Below, one piece after another: positions 34,137-42,649 of a DNA stretch of 64,000 nt. The position numbers and the translations under genes were made by a program. Source of the stretch: Celeribacter indicus (GTDB lineage: Bacteria; Pseudomonadota; Alphaproteobacteria; Rhodobacterales; Rhodobacteraceae); NCBI RefSeq assembly GCF_000819565.1, contig NZ_CP004393.1:2604001-2668000 (forward strand), written 5' to 3'. The notes beneath the pieces are model-generated. The model was given only the letters and a program-made list of their open reading frames with translations. It had not been told where the DNA came from and did no database searches. How positions within the stretch are numbered: the first letter of the stretch is position 1; each line of letters begins with the position of its first letter.

Positions 34137-35204
34137 TCATCCCTCTCCGCGGAGCTTCGAGAGGAGCCGCGGCAGGCGACGGAGCGCCTTGTACATCTCC
34201 ACATGCGTCTGCATCGCGACCGCGGGATAGCCCATCATCGCCCGGCCCGCGGCAACGTTCGACAGAATGCCGCTGCCAGCGCCGATGATCGCGCCCGATC
34301 CGATCACGAGATTGTCCGCCACGCCGGCCTGTCCGCCCATCACCACGTAATCGCCGATCACGGTCGATCCGGCGACGCCCGACTGTCCGCACAAGAGGCA
34401 ATGCCGGCCCACCACCACGTTGTGCCCGATCTGGACGAGATTGTCGATCTTCGTGCCATCGCCCACCCGTGTCGGACGGATCGTCCCCTGGTCGACGGTC
34501 GCATTCGCACCGATCTCGACGTCATCGCCGATTTCCACCCCGCCGAGCGAGGCGATGCGCAGCCAGGACTGTCCCTCGGCCGCGACATCCGCGCCGAGGC
34601 TTTCGCGCGCCTCCTCGACATGGCTCTTTTCCGCGGTGACAAAGGAAAAACCGTCGCCACCGACCACCACGCCCGGATGGGCGATGAACCTGGCGCCGAC
34701 CACGGTGCGCCCGCCGATCTTCACACCGGGATGCAGGAGCGCGTCAGGCCCGAGCGACACGTCCGCGCCGATCACCACGTGGCTGCCGATGCGCGCGCCC
34801 GCCCCGATCCGCGCCCGCGCGCCGACCACCACGAAGGCGCCGATCGCCGCCCCCGGACCGATCTCCGCCGTTCCGTCGATCACCGCGGTCGGATGGATCC
34901 CCTCCGCAAGCCCCAGCCCCGGATCGAAACTCGCGGTGACGCCCGCCATGGCAAGCCGCCCGCGGCGCACGAGGATCGCCGCCCTGAGCCCGAACGCGCG
35001 CCAGTCCGCATCCGCCCAGAGCACCGCCGCCTCCGCCGCGCCCTTTTCGAGCGCGGGGGCGAATTTCGGATCCATCGCCAGCGCGAGATCCCCGGCACCG
35101 GCTTCCTGCGGTTCGCAGGCACGGCGCACGACGAGGTCCCCTTCCCCTTCGTAGGGCGCGCCGAGGCGGGTGGCGAGTTCGGCAATGGTGATGGGCTCGG
35201 ACAT
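34137..35204 (-). CDS. lpxD: UDP-3-O-acylglucosamine N-acyltransferase LpxD
   Basis: Adds the N-linked 3-hydroxyacyl chain to UDP-3-O-acylglucosamine from ACP. The 355 residues have the LpxD N-domain ([20 protein letters not shown] to about residue 95), a left-handed beta-helix of hexapeptides ([14 protein letters not shown] onward) with the catalytic His in [14 protein letters not shown], and a C-terminal helix. In many bacteria lpxD lies between ompH/skp and fabZ; here it has moved about 27 kb from them and sits upstream of a separate ACP-synthase pair. Two tandem Shine-Dalgarno sequences precede the ATG. Confidence 0.96.
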   Translation of the reverse strand: MSEPITIAELATRLGAPYEGEGDLVVRRACEPQEAGAGDLALAMDPKFAPALEKGAAEAAVLWADADWRAFGLRAAILVRRGRLAMAGVTASFDPGLGLAEGIHPTAVIDGTAEIGPGAAIGAFVVVGARARIGAGARIGSHVVIGADVSLGPDALLHPGVKIGGRTVVGARFIAHPGVVVGGDGFSFVTAEKSHVEEARESLGADVAAEGQSWLRIASLGGVEIGDDVEIGANATVDQGTIRPTRVGDGTKIDNLVQIGHNVVVGRHCLLCGQSGVAGSTVIGDYVVMGGQAGVADNLVIGSGAIIGAGSGILSNVAAGRAMMGYPAVAMQTHVEMYKALRRLPRLLSKLRGEG

Positions 35205-35226
35205 GGGACCTCCTTGGGACCTCCTT
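35205..35226 (-). repeat. Tandem 11-base duplication carrying two Shine-Dalgarno sequences before lpxD
   Basis: On the minus strand AAGGAGGTCCC occurs twice in a row directly before the lpxD ATG. Each copy carries a perfect AAGGAGGT. The near copy has only four bases between GGAGG and ATG, the far copy fifteen. Confidence 0.9.
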
Positions 35227-35265
35227 GCGGCATTCGCCGAAGACATAAGGTCTTTGCGGACCTTT

Positions 35266-35292
35266 GAAAAGGAAAGGCGCCCGAAGGCGCCT
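35266..35292 (-). terminator. Intrinsic terminator of the L,D-transpeptidase gene
   Basis: On the minus strand AGGCGCC-TTCG-GGCGCCT is a 7-bp stem with a stable TTCG tetraloop, followed by TTCCTTTTC. It lies 40 bases after the stop at 35332. Confidence 0.85.
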
Positions 35293-35331
35293 CCCGCTGT
35301 TGCGAAGCCATGTCGACCAAGGCGCCGCGGC

Positions 35332-37002
35332 TCAGCCGCCGACGGCGCGGAGCTGGACACCCTTCTGTTGCAGCGCCTGCCAGATCTTCTCGTCGCGGCC
35401 ATAGATGTCGCGGCGGTATTCCATTCCGCCTTTCGGCAGGGTGATCGCGGTGCGATAGACGAGGTGCACCGGAACGTGCTGTTCGAGCTCGACCACGGTC
35501 TCCCGTCCGGTGTTGAGCCGCGCGCGGAAGAAGCCCTCGGGATCGGACGTCTGCCTTGCGAGCAGCGTATAGGCGAAGTCGAAGGGCTGTTGCAGCCGGA
35601 TGCAGCCATGCGAATAGGCGCGCGTCTCGTGGCCGAAGAGCGACTTCGACGGCGTGTCGTGCAGGTAGATGTTATACTTGTTCGGGAACATGAACTTCAC
35701 GAGCCCGAGCGCGTTGCCGTCCGAAGGCGGCTCCTTCATCGCGAAGGGAAAGGTCGAGGGCGTGTAGGCGGCGAAGTTGATCGCCGAACGCGGGACCGTC
35801 CGGCCGTTGCGGTCGACGATCCGCAGGTGGCCGGCCGCGTTCGGATTGCGCTGCATCATCGGCAGGTATTCCTTGACCGTGATCGAGCGCGGCACGTTCC
35901 AGGTGGGGTTGATCACCATGAATTCCATCTCGTCGGAGAATTCCGGGCTGCGCCGGTCCGGCTGCGTCGCGCCGATGACGGAGCGCGTCTCGAAGGTCAC
36001 GCGGTCGTTGTCCATGATCTTCGCCGTGAAATCGGTGAGATTGACCCAGATATGGCGCTGGCCCCGGTCGAAGTTCATCCAGCGTTCGCGTTCGATCGCG
36101 ACGAGGATGGAAGCGAGCCGTTCCTCCGGCGGGACGTTGATCTGCGACAGCGTGCCCGGCCCGGCCACGCCGTCCGGCGCGAGCCCGTGACGGATCTGGA
36201 AAAGCTGCACCGCCCGGCTCATGTCGGCATCATAGCTCGTGGAGGCGGAGCGCGGCAGATATCCCATGGCCATCAGCCGGTTGCGCAGGATCACGACGCC
36301 ATTTCCGGACTGGCCGGCCTCGTATTTCGAGCCCGGCACCTCCTGGCCCCAGCCGCCCTGCGCGAGCACCTCCTCGAGCCTCGCCTTCTCCCTCAGGAGC
36401 CGGGCGTATTCCGGCGAGGAGGGTTCGAGCGCGCGCAGATAGGCCTGCGGGTTGGATCTCGCGAAATTCGTCAGTACCGAGACGCCGTCGCGATAGGGCA
36501 CCTGGCGGACGATGCCGCTGTCGATGCGCGAAGGCACGAGCTGGCCGGTCTGGACGTCGCGGGCATAGTCGAGAAAGAGCTTCGCCATCGCCACCTCGGC
36601 CCGCCCGAGGTCGCGTTCCGACCGGATCGCCCGCAGATCGGCGGTGAGGAGCGTCGTGTCATAGGGGGCAAGCCCCTTCTCGGGCGCGAGTTGCACGGCG
36701 CGCAGAAGCGCCTGGCGCCGCGCCCTGGCCCGCGCGGAGTCATCCGCAAAGACGGGCGTGTAGCCGTTCGCGCGGTAGAAGGCGGTGAGATCCTTCGACT
36801 CCGCCGCCGCTTCCGCGATCGACTGCATGAGCGCGCTCACCTGCTGGGCGGCGACCGGCGCGGGGGCGACGGTCAGGACGGCCGCGCCGGAAAGCGCGCC
36901 GAGCGACACCGAAGCCGCCAGCGTGACGGCACGCAGCCCGCCGCGCAGGGGGGACTCATTCTCGTTCCGGCCGCGACGGGCCAGGGGAAAAAACAACATC
37001 AT
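35332..37002 (-). CDS. L,D-transpeptidase with peptidoglycan-binding domain (YcbB/LdtD type)
   Basis: A 556-residue exported enzyme that should make 3-3 peptide cross-links in peptidoglycan. It has an N-terminal signal anchor (ending PAPVAAQQ), a scaffold domain (about 60-220), a PG_binding_1 domain (about 220-290: [20 protein letters not shown]) and a YkuD domain (about 310-490) with the active-site [11 protein letters not shown]. The ATG at 37002 follows GAGGCGCA. It is divergent from the DUF882 peptidase gene; the pair is a plausible peptidoglycan-remodelling set. Confidence 0.93.
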   Translation of the reverse strand: MMLFFPLARRGRNENESPLRGGLRAVTLAASVSLGALSGAAVLTVAPAPVAAQQVSALMQSIAEAAAESKDLTAFYRANGYTPVFADDSARARARRQALLRAVQLAPEKGLAPYDTTLLTADLRAIRSERDLGRAEVAMAKLFLDYARDVQTGQLVPSRIDSGIVRQVPYRDGVSVLTNFARSNPQAYLRALEPSSPEYARLLREKARLEEVLAQGGWGQEVPGSKYEAGQSGNGVVILRNRLMAMGYLPRSASTSYDADMSRAVQLFQIRHGLAPDGVAGPGTLSQINVPPEERLASILVAIERERWMNFDRGQRHIWVNLTDFTAKIMDNDRVTFETRSVIGATQPDRRSPEFSDEMEFMVINPTWNVPRSITVKEYLPMMQRNPNAAGHLRIVDRNGRTVPRSAINFAAYTPSTFPFAMKEPPSDGNALGLVKFMFPNKYNIYLHDTPSKSLFGHETRAYSHGCIRLQQPFDFAYTLLARQTSDPEGFFRARLNTGRETVVELEQHVPVHLVYRTAITLPKGGMEYRRDIYGRDEKIWQALQQKGVQLRAVGG

Positions 37003-37740
37003 TGCGCCTCGAAACCTTGTTCAGCAGTCTTGCGAAAACGCTACAGGAATTCCGGTCGGGCCGTGAGGGGGAAGAAACGAGCTTTCCCTTCATGTGCCCA
37101 ATCCACCACACATCCCGTGAAAGGCGGCAGCGGCATCATTTTCCCCTAGCCTTTGAAAAGTCTTGCAAAACATCCTCTCCACGACACCAGCGACAGGGCA
37201 TGGCGGGTGCCCGGCAAGGCGGGTTGCGGGGCGGGGCCTGCGGACGCGGCATCAACCCCGCCTCCCCATTTTGCGCGAGATCCCGCCGATTTCGCTCTGG
37301 TGACGAGGGTGTCATGAAACCCGCGCTTGGCCGGTGAATCATGATGTGCAATAAGAACGCAGAACATCTGAAAAGATGCGTTAAAGGGTTCGACCAGGAC
37401 GCGATCCAGTTGGAAGCGGCGGACCCGAGAGGGCGAGGACGGTGACGGACGAGGCCATGGCCTCGCGAGCTCCCCTGCCGATTTCGGGATACGTTTCTTC
37501 CGGACCGATCTTGCCGGACCTGCCCCATGGGGGCGCGGGGATCCTGCGGCTTGGGCCGGACTCCCTCACGCTCCGACGCATCCTGCCGCGGCAGGATCCT
37601 TGGGACAGGGCCGGAATGACCGGCTCCGCCACGGATCGGGCATCAGGTCACGACGGTTCAAGAATGCCGCGAAAAAGCGGCGCAACTCGAAAAAAACCGC
37701 TTGAGGCGGGAACAGGTAAGCGACGGGACGCTTTGAGAGA
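37003..37740. other. 738-base intergenic region between divergent peptidoglycan genes
   Basis: No convincing gene: the open frames here (for example 37442-37744) have no domain and no good ribosome binding site. The part next to the transpeptidase is less GC-rich and should hold its promoter. The other half has perfect palindromes CGAGGCCATGGCCTCG (37450-37465) and ATCCTGCCGCGGCAGGAT (37580-37597). A GGATCC-flanked partial inverted repeat surrounds the second. Confidence 0.6.
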
Positions 37741-38310
37741 ATGACCAAGGACGCAACGAGCGTAATTTCACGCCGCGGAATTCTGCGCGGCTTCGCAGCA
37801 GCAGCACTGAGCGCAGCACCGGTATATGCCAACGCGGCAGGGTTCCTGCGCGGCGCGGGCGACATCCGCCGGATCAACATGTATTCGGGCCGCACCGGCG
37901 AGAGCATCGACACGATCTACTGGATCGAGGGCGAATATATCCCCGATGCGCTCAAGGAAATCACCTATTTCATGCGCGACTGGCGCAATGCCAAGCTGAT
38001 GGGCATCGATGCGCGCACGGTGGACATCATGGCGGCCTCCCACAGCCTTATGGACGTGACCGAGCCCTACATGCTGCTGTCGGGCTACCGCTCGCCGGAA
38101 ACCAACGCCATGCTGCGCTCGCGGTCCGGCGGGGTGGCGAAGAACTCCCTCCACCTGAAGGGCCAGGCCGCGGACCTGCGTCTCAAGTCGCGCTCGGTCA
38201 AACAGATGGCCGCCGCCGCGCAAGCCTGTTCCGCGGGCGGTGTCGGCACCTATTACGGCTCCGGTTTCGTGCATATGGACTGCGGTCCGGTCCGCACCTG
38301 GAACGGTTGA
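37741..38310 (+). CDS. Tat-exported DUF882 (YcbK-like, peptidase M15A) protein
   Basis: A 189-residue protein with a twin-arginine signal (ISRRGILRGFAAAALSAAP). The DUF882/M15A domain shows LLSGYRSPETNAML, SLHLKGQAADLRL and GTYYGSGFVHMDCGPVRTW, with the zinc-binding His and Asp residues of D-Ala-D-Ala peptidases of this family. Likely acts on peptidoglycan peptides in the periplasm. The stop codon is part of the first hairpin of a 3' hairpin array (see 38310-38437). Confidence 0.9.
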   Translation: MTKDATSVISRRGILRGFAAAALSAAPVYANAAGFLRGAGDIRRINMYSGRTGESIDTIYWIEGEYIPDALKEITYFMRDWRNAKLMGIDARTVDIMAASHSLMDVTEPYMLLSGYRSPETNAMLRSRSGGVAKNSLHLKGQAADLRLKSRSVKQMAAAAQACSAGGVGTYYGSGFVHMDCGPVRTWNG

Positions 38311-38437
38311 TCGCTCACGCGATTGGGGAAACGCCGGATCGCTCAGGCGATCTGAGACATGGCGGATCGCTGACGGGTCTGTCAGCGCTCCAGACCGAGA
38401 GACCCCATGAAACAAGCCGCCCCGAGGGCGGCTTTTT
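38310..38437 (+). ncRNA. Structured 3' region with three hairpins and a terminator (candidate 3'-UTR small RNA)
   Basis: Behind the DUF882 stop come three stems in a row: ATCGC/GCGAT (38310-38323), GATCGC/GCGATC (38337-38352) and CGCTGAC/GTCAGCG (38368-38387), then the terminator. The motif GAGACAT-N4-GATCGC at 38354-38370 also occurs twice in small RNA candidate B. Such a stable 3' end could be released as an RNA; this is inference. Confidence 0.4.
38414..38437 (+). terminator. Intrinsic terminator after the DUF882 gene
   Basis: AAGCCGCCC (38414-38422) and GGGCGGCTT (38426-38434) with a three-base loop and a T run. Confidence 0.92.
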
Positions 38438-38488
38438 CGTTGCGCCTCTCCCGGCGCCGCCGTGCCTCCGCGACACTGGGCTCAGGGC

Positions 38489-39586
38489 TCAGGCGCCGGG
38501 ACCGCCGCCGCCGATGTCGGAAGGTGCGGAGGAGACGCTCTTGACGATGGCATGGACCGCAACGCCCGGTGCCAGTCCAAGGGCGGCGCGCGACCGGTGA
38601 GTGATCCGCGCCAGAACCCGGCCCGCCGGGGTATCGAGCGCCACCATCGCGCCCGGCCCCTCTCCTTCGCGGATCTCCGCCACGGTTCCGGGAAAGATGT
38701 TGAGCGCCGACAGCCCTTCTGGCCGGGCGCGCGACAGGATCACGTCATGGGCGGCGATCCGTAGTCGCAGCACCGCCCCCGGCCCCTGCGCCACCCGCGG
38801 CAGGAACACCGGCACGCCGCCCGCCGAAAGCTCGGTGAGCCCGTCGGCGTGATGTGCCACGACCTGCGCCGTCACCACCGCCCCCGCGGCCCGCGCCCCG
38901 GTCGGAAGCACGGCCGGATCGCCCAGGACCTCCGCGGCGGGCCCCTGCCGGATCACCCGGCCGTCTTCGAGCGCGACGACCGTCGTCGCGAGCCGGGCAA
39001 CTTCGGAGGCGGAATGGCTGACGAAGAGGATCGGGACGTTCACCTCGTCGCGCAGCCGCTCGAAATAGGGCAGGATCTCCGCCTTGCGCGCCTCGTCGAG
39101 GGCGGCGAGCGGTTCGTCCGCGAGGATGATCTTCGGGGCGGAGAGCAGCGCCCGGCCGATCGCGACACGCTGTTTCTCCCCCCCCGACAGCGCGCCGGGG
39201 CGGCGGTCGAGCAAGGCGCCGATGCCCAGCATCTCGACGACGCGGCCCATCTCCTCGCGCGGGGCGTCCTTCGGCGCGAACCAGGCGCCGTAGCGCAGAT
39301 TCTGCCGCACGGTGAGGTGCGGAAACAGCCGCCCCTCCTGAAAGATATAGCCAAGGCGCCGGCGATGCGGCTTCAGCCGCAGCCCGGCCGCGGTGTCGAG
39401 CAGCGTCCAGTCGCCGGCGGCGATGCGCCCGCGATCCGGCATCAGCAGCCCGGCCACCGCGTTCACGATCGTCGTCTTGCCCGACCCGGACCGGCCGAAC
39501 AGCACGGTGAGACCCGGCGGCGCCTCGAACCGCGCGTCGAGCGTGAAGCCGGGGAAGTCGTGGTGAAGCGCGACCTCCAGCATCAT
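38489..39586 (-). CDS. modC: Molybdate ABC transporter ATP-binding protein ModC
   Basis: Energises molybdate import. The 365-residue protein has Walker A FGRSGSGKTTIVNAV, the ABC signature LSGGEKQRVAIGRAL, Walker B KIILADEPLAALDEA, the switch His in LFVSHSASEV, and a C-terminal TOBE (molybdate-binding) domain from about residue 290 (LSALNIFPGTVAEIREGEGP). The ATG at 39586 overlaps the modB stop; a second ATG follows at once. Last gene of the modE-A-B-C run. Confidence 0.95.
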   Translation of the reverse strand: MMLEVALHHDFPGFTLDARFEAPPGLTVLFGRSGSGKTTIVNAVAGLLMPDRGRIAAGDWTLLDTAAGLRLKPHRRRLGYIFQEGRLFPHLTVRQNLRYGAWFAPKDAPREEMGRVVEMLGIGALLDRRPGALSGGEKQRVAIGRALLSAPKIILADEPLAALDEARKAEILPYFERLRDEVNVPILFVSHSASEVARLATTVVALEDGRVIRQGPAAEVLGDPAVLPTGARAAGAVVTAQVVAHHADGLTELSAGGVPVFLPRVAQGPGAVLRLRIAAHDVILSRARPEGLSALNIFPGTVAEIREGEGPGAMVALDTPAGRVLARITHRSRAALGLAPGVAVHAIVKSVSSAPSDIGGGGPGA

Positions 39587-40278
39587 TTCCCTCCCACGCG
39601 CGCCGCCACGCGCCGGCCGATCAGTTCGGAGAGCAGGAGCGCGGTCATCGCGACCACGACGGAGACGAGGACGAGTTTCATCGCTGCCCCCTCCCCGCCC
39701 GGCACCTGGAGGAAGGCATAGATCGCGGAGGGGATCGTGCGGGTCTGGCCCGGAATGTTGGACACGAAGGTGATGGTCGCCCCGAATTCCCCCATCGCCT
39801 TGGCGAAGGCAAGGATCGCCCCCGCGACAATGCCCGGAAGCGTCATTGGCAGGGTCACGGTCAGGAACACCCAGGCCGGCGAAGCGCCGAGCGTCGCCCC
39901 CGCCTGTTCGAGCTTCGGATCGACCGCCTCGAGGGACAGCCGGATCGCCCGCACCATGAGCGGAAAGGCCATGACCCCGGCGGCCAGCGCGGCCCCGGTC
40001 CAGCGGAAGGCGAAGACGATGCCGACCTCCGCGAGCAGCCCGCCGACCGGCCCCCGCGCGCCCATGGTGAGCAGCAGAAGATAGCCCGTCACCACGGGTG
40101 GCAGGATGAGCGGCAGATGCACGATGCCGTTGAGGACCTGCTTGCCCGGAAAGCGCCAGCGGGCGAGCGCATAGGCGGTGAACAGGCCCAGCGGCAGGCT
40201 GACCAGAGTCGCCCAGAAGGAGACCTTGAGGGAGAGCGCTACCGCCCTCCACTCCTCGGGACCGAGCCACTCCGCCAT
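39583..40278 (-). CDS. modB: Molybdate ABC transporter permease ModB
   Basis: Inner-membrane channel of the molybdate importer. The 231 residues have five to six membrane segments and the EAA-type loop for ModC contact: EQAGATLGASPAWVFLTVTLPM. It starts six bases after the modA stop and overlaps modC by four, so the three are cotranscribed. Confidence 0.95.
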   Translation of the reverse strand: MAEWLGPEEWRAVALSLKVSFWATLVSLPLGLFTAYALARWRFPGKQVLNGIVHLPLILPPVVTGYLLLLTMGARGPVGGLLAEVGIVFAFRWTGAALAAGVMAFPLMVRAIRLSLEAVDPKLEQAGATLGASPAWVFLTVTLPMTLPGIVAGAILAFAKAMGEFGATITFVSNIPGQTRTIPSAIYAFLQVPGGEGAAMKLVLVSVVVAMTALLLSELIGRRVAARVGGK

Positions 40279-40284
40279 TGCGCG

Positions 40285-41082
40285 TCAGTTGCCGCCGACC
40301 ACGACGAATCCCTGGCCCTCGAAGGCCGCGCGCGCATCGGGTCCGCGCAGGTAGTCGAGGAATTCGCTTTCTGCCGGGATATCGCGGGTCGCGAGATCCG
40401 CGGCAGGATAGACGATCGGCGGATGGCTGTCGGCGGGGAAGGTTCCGACCACGGTCACGTTGTCATCGGCCACCGCATCGGTCGCATAGACGATGCCATA
40501 GGGTGCCTCGCCGGTGGAAACGAGCGTGAGCGCCGTGCGCACGTTGTCGGATTGCGCCACCTGGTCCTCGACGCCGCTCCAGAGCCCGAGGCTTTCGAGC
40601 GACGCCTTGCCGTAGATCCCGGCAGGCACCGCATCGACCAGCGCCATGGCGAGCCGCCCGCCGTCCAGGAGGCCGACGAGATCCAGGTCGGGTCCGATCT
40701 CCACCGGCGCGGCCTCCGCGCCATGCGCGACGAGCACGATGGAATTGTTGAGCAGGTCAAATCGCGTGTCCGGTTCGAGCAGCCCCTCCTCCTCGAGCGT
40801 GTCCATCCACTCGGCATTCGCGGAGATGAAGATATCGGCCGGCGCGCCCTGCTGGATCTGGCGGGCGAGCGCGGAGGAACCGGCGAAGGAGATGGCGAGG
40901 TCGTGGCCGCTTTCCGCCTCGAACGCCTGTTCGATCTCGGTGAGTGCGTTGGTCAGGCTCGCGGCGGCGAAGACGGTGATCTCCTCGGCCGCGGCGGTCG
41001 ACGGCGCGGCACAGGCGAGCGAGAGGCCGAGCGCCGTGGAGACGGCGGCAACTGCGGAAGGCGTGCGACGGAAAACGGTCAT
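40285..41082 (-). CDS. modA: Molybdate-binding periplasmic protein ModA
   Basis: Captures molybdate or tungstate in the periplasm. The 265-residue precursor has a signal peptide (VAAVSTALGLSLACAAPSTAAA) and the ModA blocks ITVFAAASLTNALTEIEQAFE, SFAGSSALARQIQQGAPADIFISA, PAGIYGKASLESLGLW and APYGIVYATDAVAD. Start at 41082 fits the signal peptide and a GGGA upstream. Two ModE-like boxes lie just before it. Confidence 0.95.
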   Translation of the reverse strand: MTVFRRTPSAVAAVSTALGLSLACAAPSTAAAEEITVFAAASLTNALTEIEQAFEAESGHDLAISFAGSSALARQIQQGAPADIFISANAEWMDTLEEEGLLEPDTRFDLLNNSIVLVAHGAEAAPVEIGPDLDLVGLLDGGRLAMALVDAVPAGIYGKASLESLGLWSGVEDQVAQSDNVRTALTLVSTGEAPYGIVYATDAVADDNVTVVGTFPADSHPPIVYPAADLATRDIPAESEFLDYLRGPDARAAFEGQGFVVVGGN

Positions 41083-41102
41083 GCGAAGACATCCCTGATG
41101 GT

Positions 41103-41126
41103 TGTTATGGTCGGGAAAACATATCG
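41103..41126 (-). promoter_or_regulatory. ModE-box-like operator, 21 bases before modA
   Basis: On the minus strand CGATATGTT-N6-ACCATAACA. The left arm matches that of the box upstream of modE at eight of nine bases, the right arm at six of nine. A weaker candidate than the other two. Confidence 0.4.
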
Positions 41127-41149
41127 CAAGGTCCGCGCATATTCTCAAG

Positions 41150-41173
41150 CGTTATTTTTCTTTGGACATATCG
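41150..41173. promoter_or_regulatory. ModE-box-like operator overlapping the modE stop codon
   Basis: CGTTATTTT-N6-GACATATCG on the plus strand, an imperfect inverted repeat of the CGxTAT/ATAxCG type known from ModE operators. It covers the last codons of modE, upstream of modA. Confidence 0.5.
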
Positions 41174-41535
41174 CGCAGCATGGACTGAAGGGCGCCGATC
41201 CGCGCGGCGCCCGCCTCCGCCATGATCTCCTCGAGCTTGCGATAATGGCCCAGAACGGCCTCGCCCGCCGGGGTCACCCGCGCCCCGCCCCCCTTCGCGC
41301 CGCCGCGGGAGCTGTCGACGAGCGGCTCGGCGAAGGCCGCGTTCATCTCCTCGACCAGCATCCACGCCCGCTTGTAACTCATTGCCATCGCGCGCCCGGC
41401 GGCGGCGATCGAGCCGGTGTCCCGGATCAGTTCGAGCAGATCGGCCTTTCCGGGCCCGAGCACGAGATCGTCGTCGAACTGGATACGGATGCGCAGGCGC
41501 GGTTTTGGGGCACTGGGGGCGGATGGATCTGTCAT
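41152..41535 (-). CDS. modE: ModE-type winged helix regulator lacking the molybdate-binding domain
   Basis: A 127-residue DNA-binding protein with the ModE N-terminal winged helix: RLRIRIQFDDDLVLGPGKAD, LLELIRDTGSIAAAGRAMAM and SYKRAWMLVEEMNAAFAEPL, then GGGARVTPAGEAVL. Full ModE (about 260 residues) has two TOBE domains that bind molybdate; these are missing here. ATG at 41535 is chosen over the longer frame because the extra residues are not conserved-looking. Leads the mod operon and is flanked by ModE-like boxes, so autoregulation is likely. Confidence 0.85.
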   Translation of the reverse strand: MTDPSAPSAPKPRLRIRIQFDDDLVLGPGKADLLELIRDTGSIAAAGRAMAMSYKRAWMLVEEMNAAFAEPLVDSSRGGAKGGGARVTPAGEAVLGHYRKLEEIMAEAGAARIGALQSMLRDMSKEK

Positions 41536-41627
41536 GACAGGGTTATGCCAGAGAGGGAAATCTCCGGGCAAGCGCTATCGCGAGCCGGGCCGCGCCTCTC
41601 CGGCGATTGGACCGTCACGACGGATGT

Positions 41628-41651
41628 CGATATTTTCAATAGAATATAACG
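41628..41651. promoter_or_regulatory. ModE-box-like operator upstream of modE
   Basis: CGATATTTT-N6-AATATAACG, an inverted repeat matching at seven of nine positions, 92 bases before the modE ATG and 14 bases after the xdhC gene's end. The A/T-rich tract stands out from the GC-rich surroundings. The best of the three boxes. Confidence 0.6.
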
Positions 41652-41665
41652 CGCCCGTGCCGCAG

Positions 41666-42604
41666 TCAGGAAATCCGCGCGTGATCGAGAACCTGCGCGA
41701 TGACACCGGCCGCGAGCGATCTCGGGTCGCGCGCATGCGGGACGAGGCCGAAGGGCCGGACCAGCCGGGAGATCTCCGCCTCGGAGACCCCCATCTGCAC
41801 GAGCGCGGCCTCGCGCGTCGCCCGCGCCCGCGCGCTGCCCTGCGCCCCGATATAGAGCGCGGGGCTTTTCAGAATCGAGGCGAGGAGCGGCGGTTCCCAG
41901 TCGTGGTCGTGGAAGAACAGCGCGACGGCGGTCCGCGCGTCGATCCCGAAATCCCAGGGCCCCTCCTGCGAGACCAGCTCCCGCGCCCCGCGCACCCCGC
42001 CCCGCGTCTCCTCGTCGGGTGACCAGAGCTCGGCGGCGACATCCATGGCCCCGGCGATCTCATAGACCGTGCGGGCCTCGACCCCCTTGCCGAGCACGAT
42101 CAGGCGCAGTTGCGGCACGATCGAGAGGGTGAATCCCTCCTCGCACGCCCCTTCCACGAGCGCCCCCTCCGGTGTGATGGAGAGAGTCGCGCCCTCGCGC
42201 GCGACGAGCCGGGCCTGCACCGCCTCGAGGACCGGGCGGGAGGGCGCCGGCACGAGCGTGATCTCGAGCCCGCCGCCACAGGGGAGTTGCAGATCCATGA
42301 AGGGCGAGCCGCGGCCGTAGCGCAACCGGCGGGAGACGCCGCCTTGCAGGCATTCAAGCGCGTGGATCACCACATCGTCCTCGATGCAGCCGGAACTCAG
42401 TGATCCGGTCCGCCGCCCGTCCGCATCCACGACCATCGCCGCCCCGAGGGGCCGGTAGGAGGGACCTTCCACCGCGGTGATCACCGCAAGGCAGCAGCGA
42501 TCGGCCGCGAGCGCGGCGGCGAGCGGGATCTCGCGTTCGCAGATTGCGACGCGCTGGCATGTGTCCGCCGGGTGGGGCCGCTGGTCGGTCCGGAGATGGT
42601 CCAT
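41666..42604 (-). CDS. XdhC/CoxI-family protein (molybdenum enzyme maturation)
   Basis: A 312-residue protein of the family that inserts or sulfurates molybdenum cofactor in xanthine dehydrogenase-type enzymes. N-terminal XdhC/CoxI domain: AVITAVEGPSYRPLGAAMVV and GSLSSGCIEDDVVIHALE. C-terminal Rossmann domain: LRLIVLGKGVEARTVYEIAG and a final AALVQMGVSEAEISRLVRPF. ATG at 42604 follows AGGAGGAGAG. No xdhA/B or cox genes lie nearby, but the mod operon is directly downstream on the same strand, giving a molybdenum theme. Confidence 0.88.
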   Translation of the reverse strand: MDHLRTDQRPHPADTCQRVAICEREIPLAAALAADRCCLAVITAVEGPSYRPLGAAMVVDADGRRTGSLSSGCIEDDVVIHALECLQGGVSRRLRYGRGSPFMDLQLPCGGGLEITLVPAPSRPVLEAVQARLVAREGATLSITPEGALVEGACEEGFTLSIVPQLRLIVLGKGVEARTVYEIAGAMDVAAELWSPDEETRGGVRGARELVSQEGPWDFGIDARTAVALFFHDHDWEPPLLASILKSPALYIGAQGSARARATREAALVQMGVSEAEISRLVRPFGLVPHARDPRSLAAGVIAQVLDHARIS

Positions 42605-42649
42605 CGTGAGCTCTCCTCCTGGGGGCGCCACAGGGGCGCACAGACCGCA

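Noticed and set aside
37380..37400. GGTTCGA near 37386 as a tRNA T-loop
   Set aside because: No acceptor or anticodon stems around it; other GGTTCGA occurrences in the window are inside genes.
37442..37744. 100-codon plus-strand frame before the DUF882 gene
   Set aside because: No ribosome binding site, no domain, and it contains both the palindrome region and part of the DUF882 leader; probably chance.
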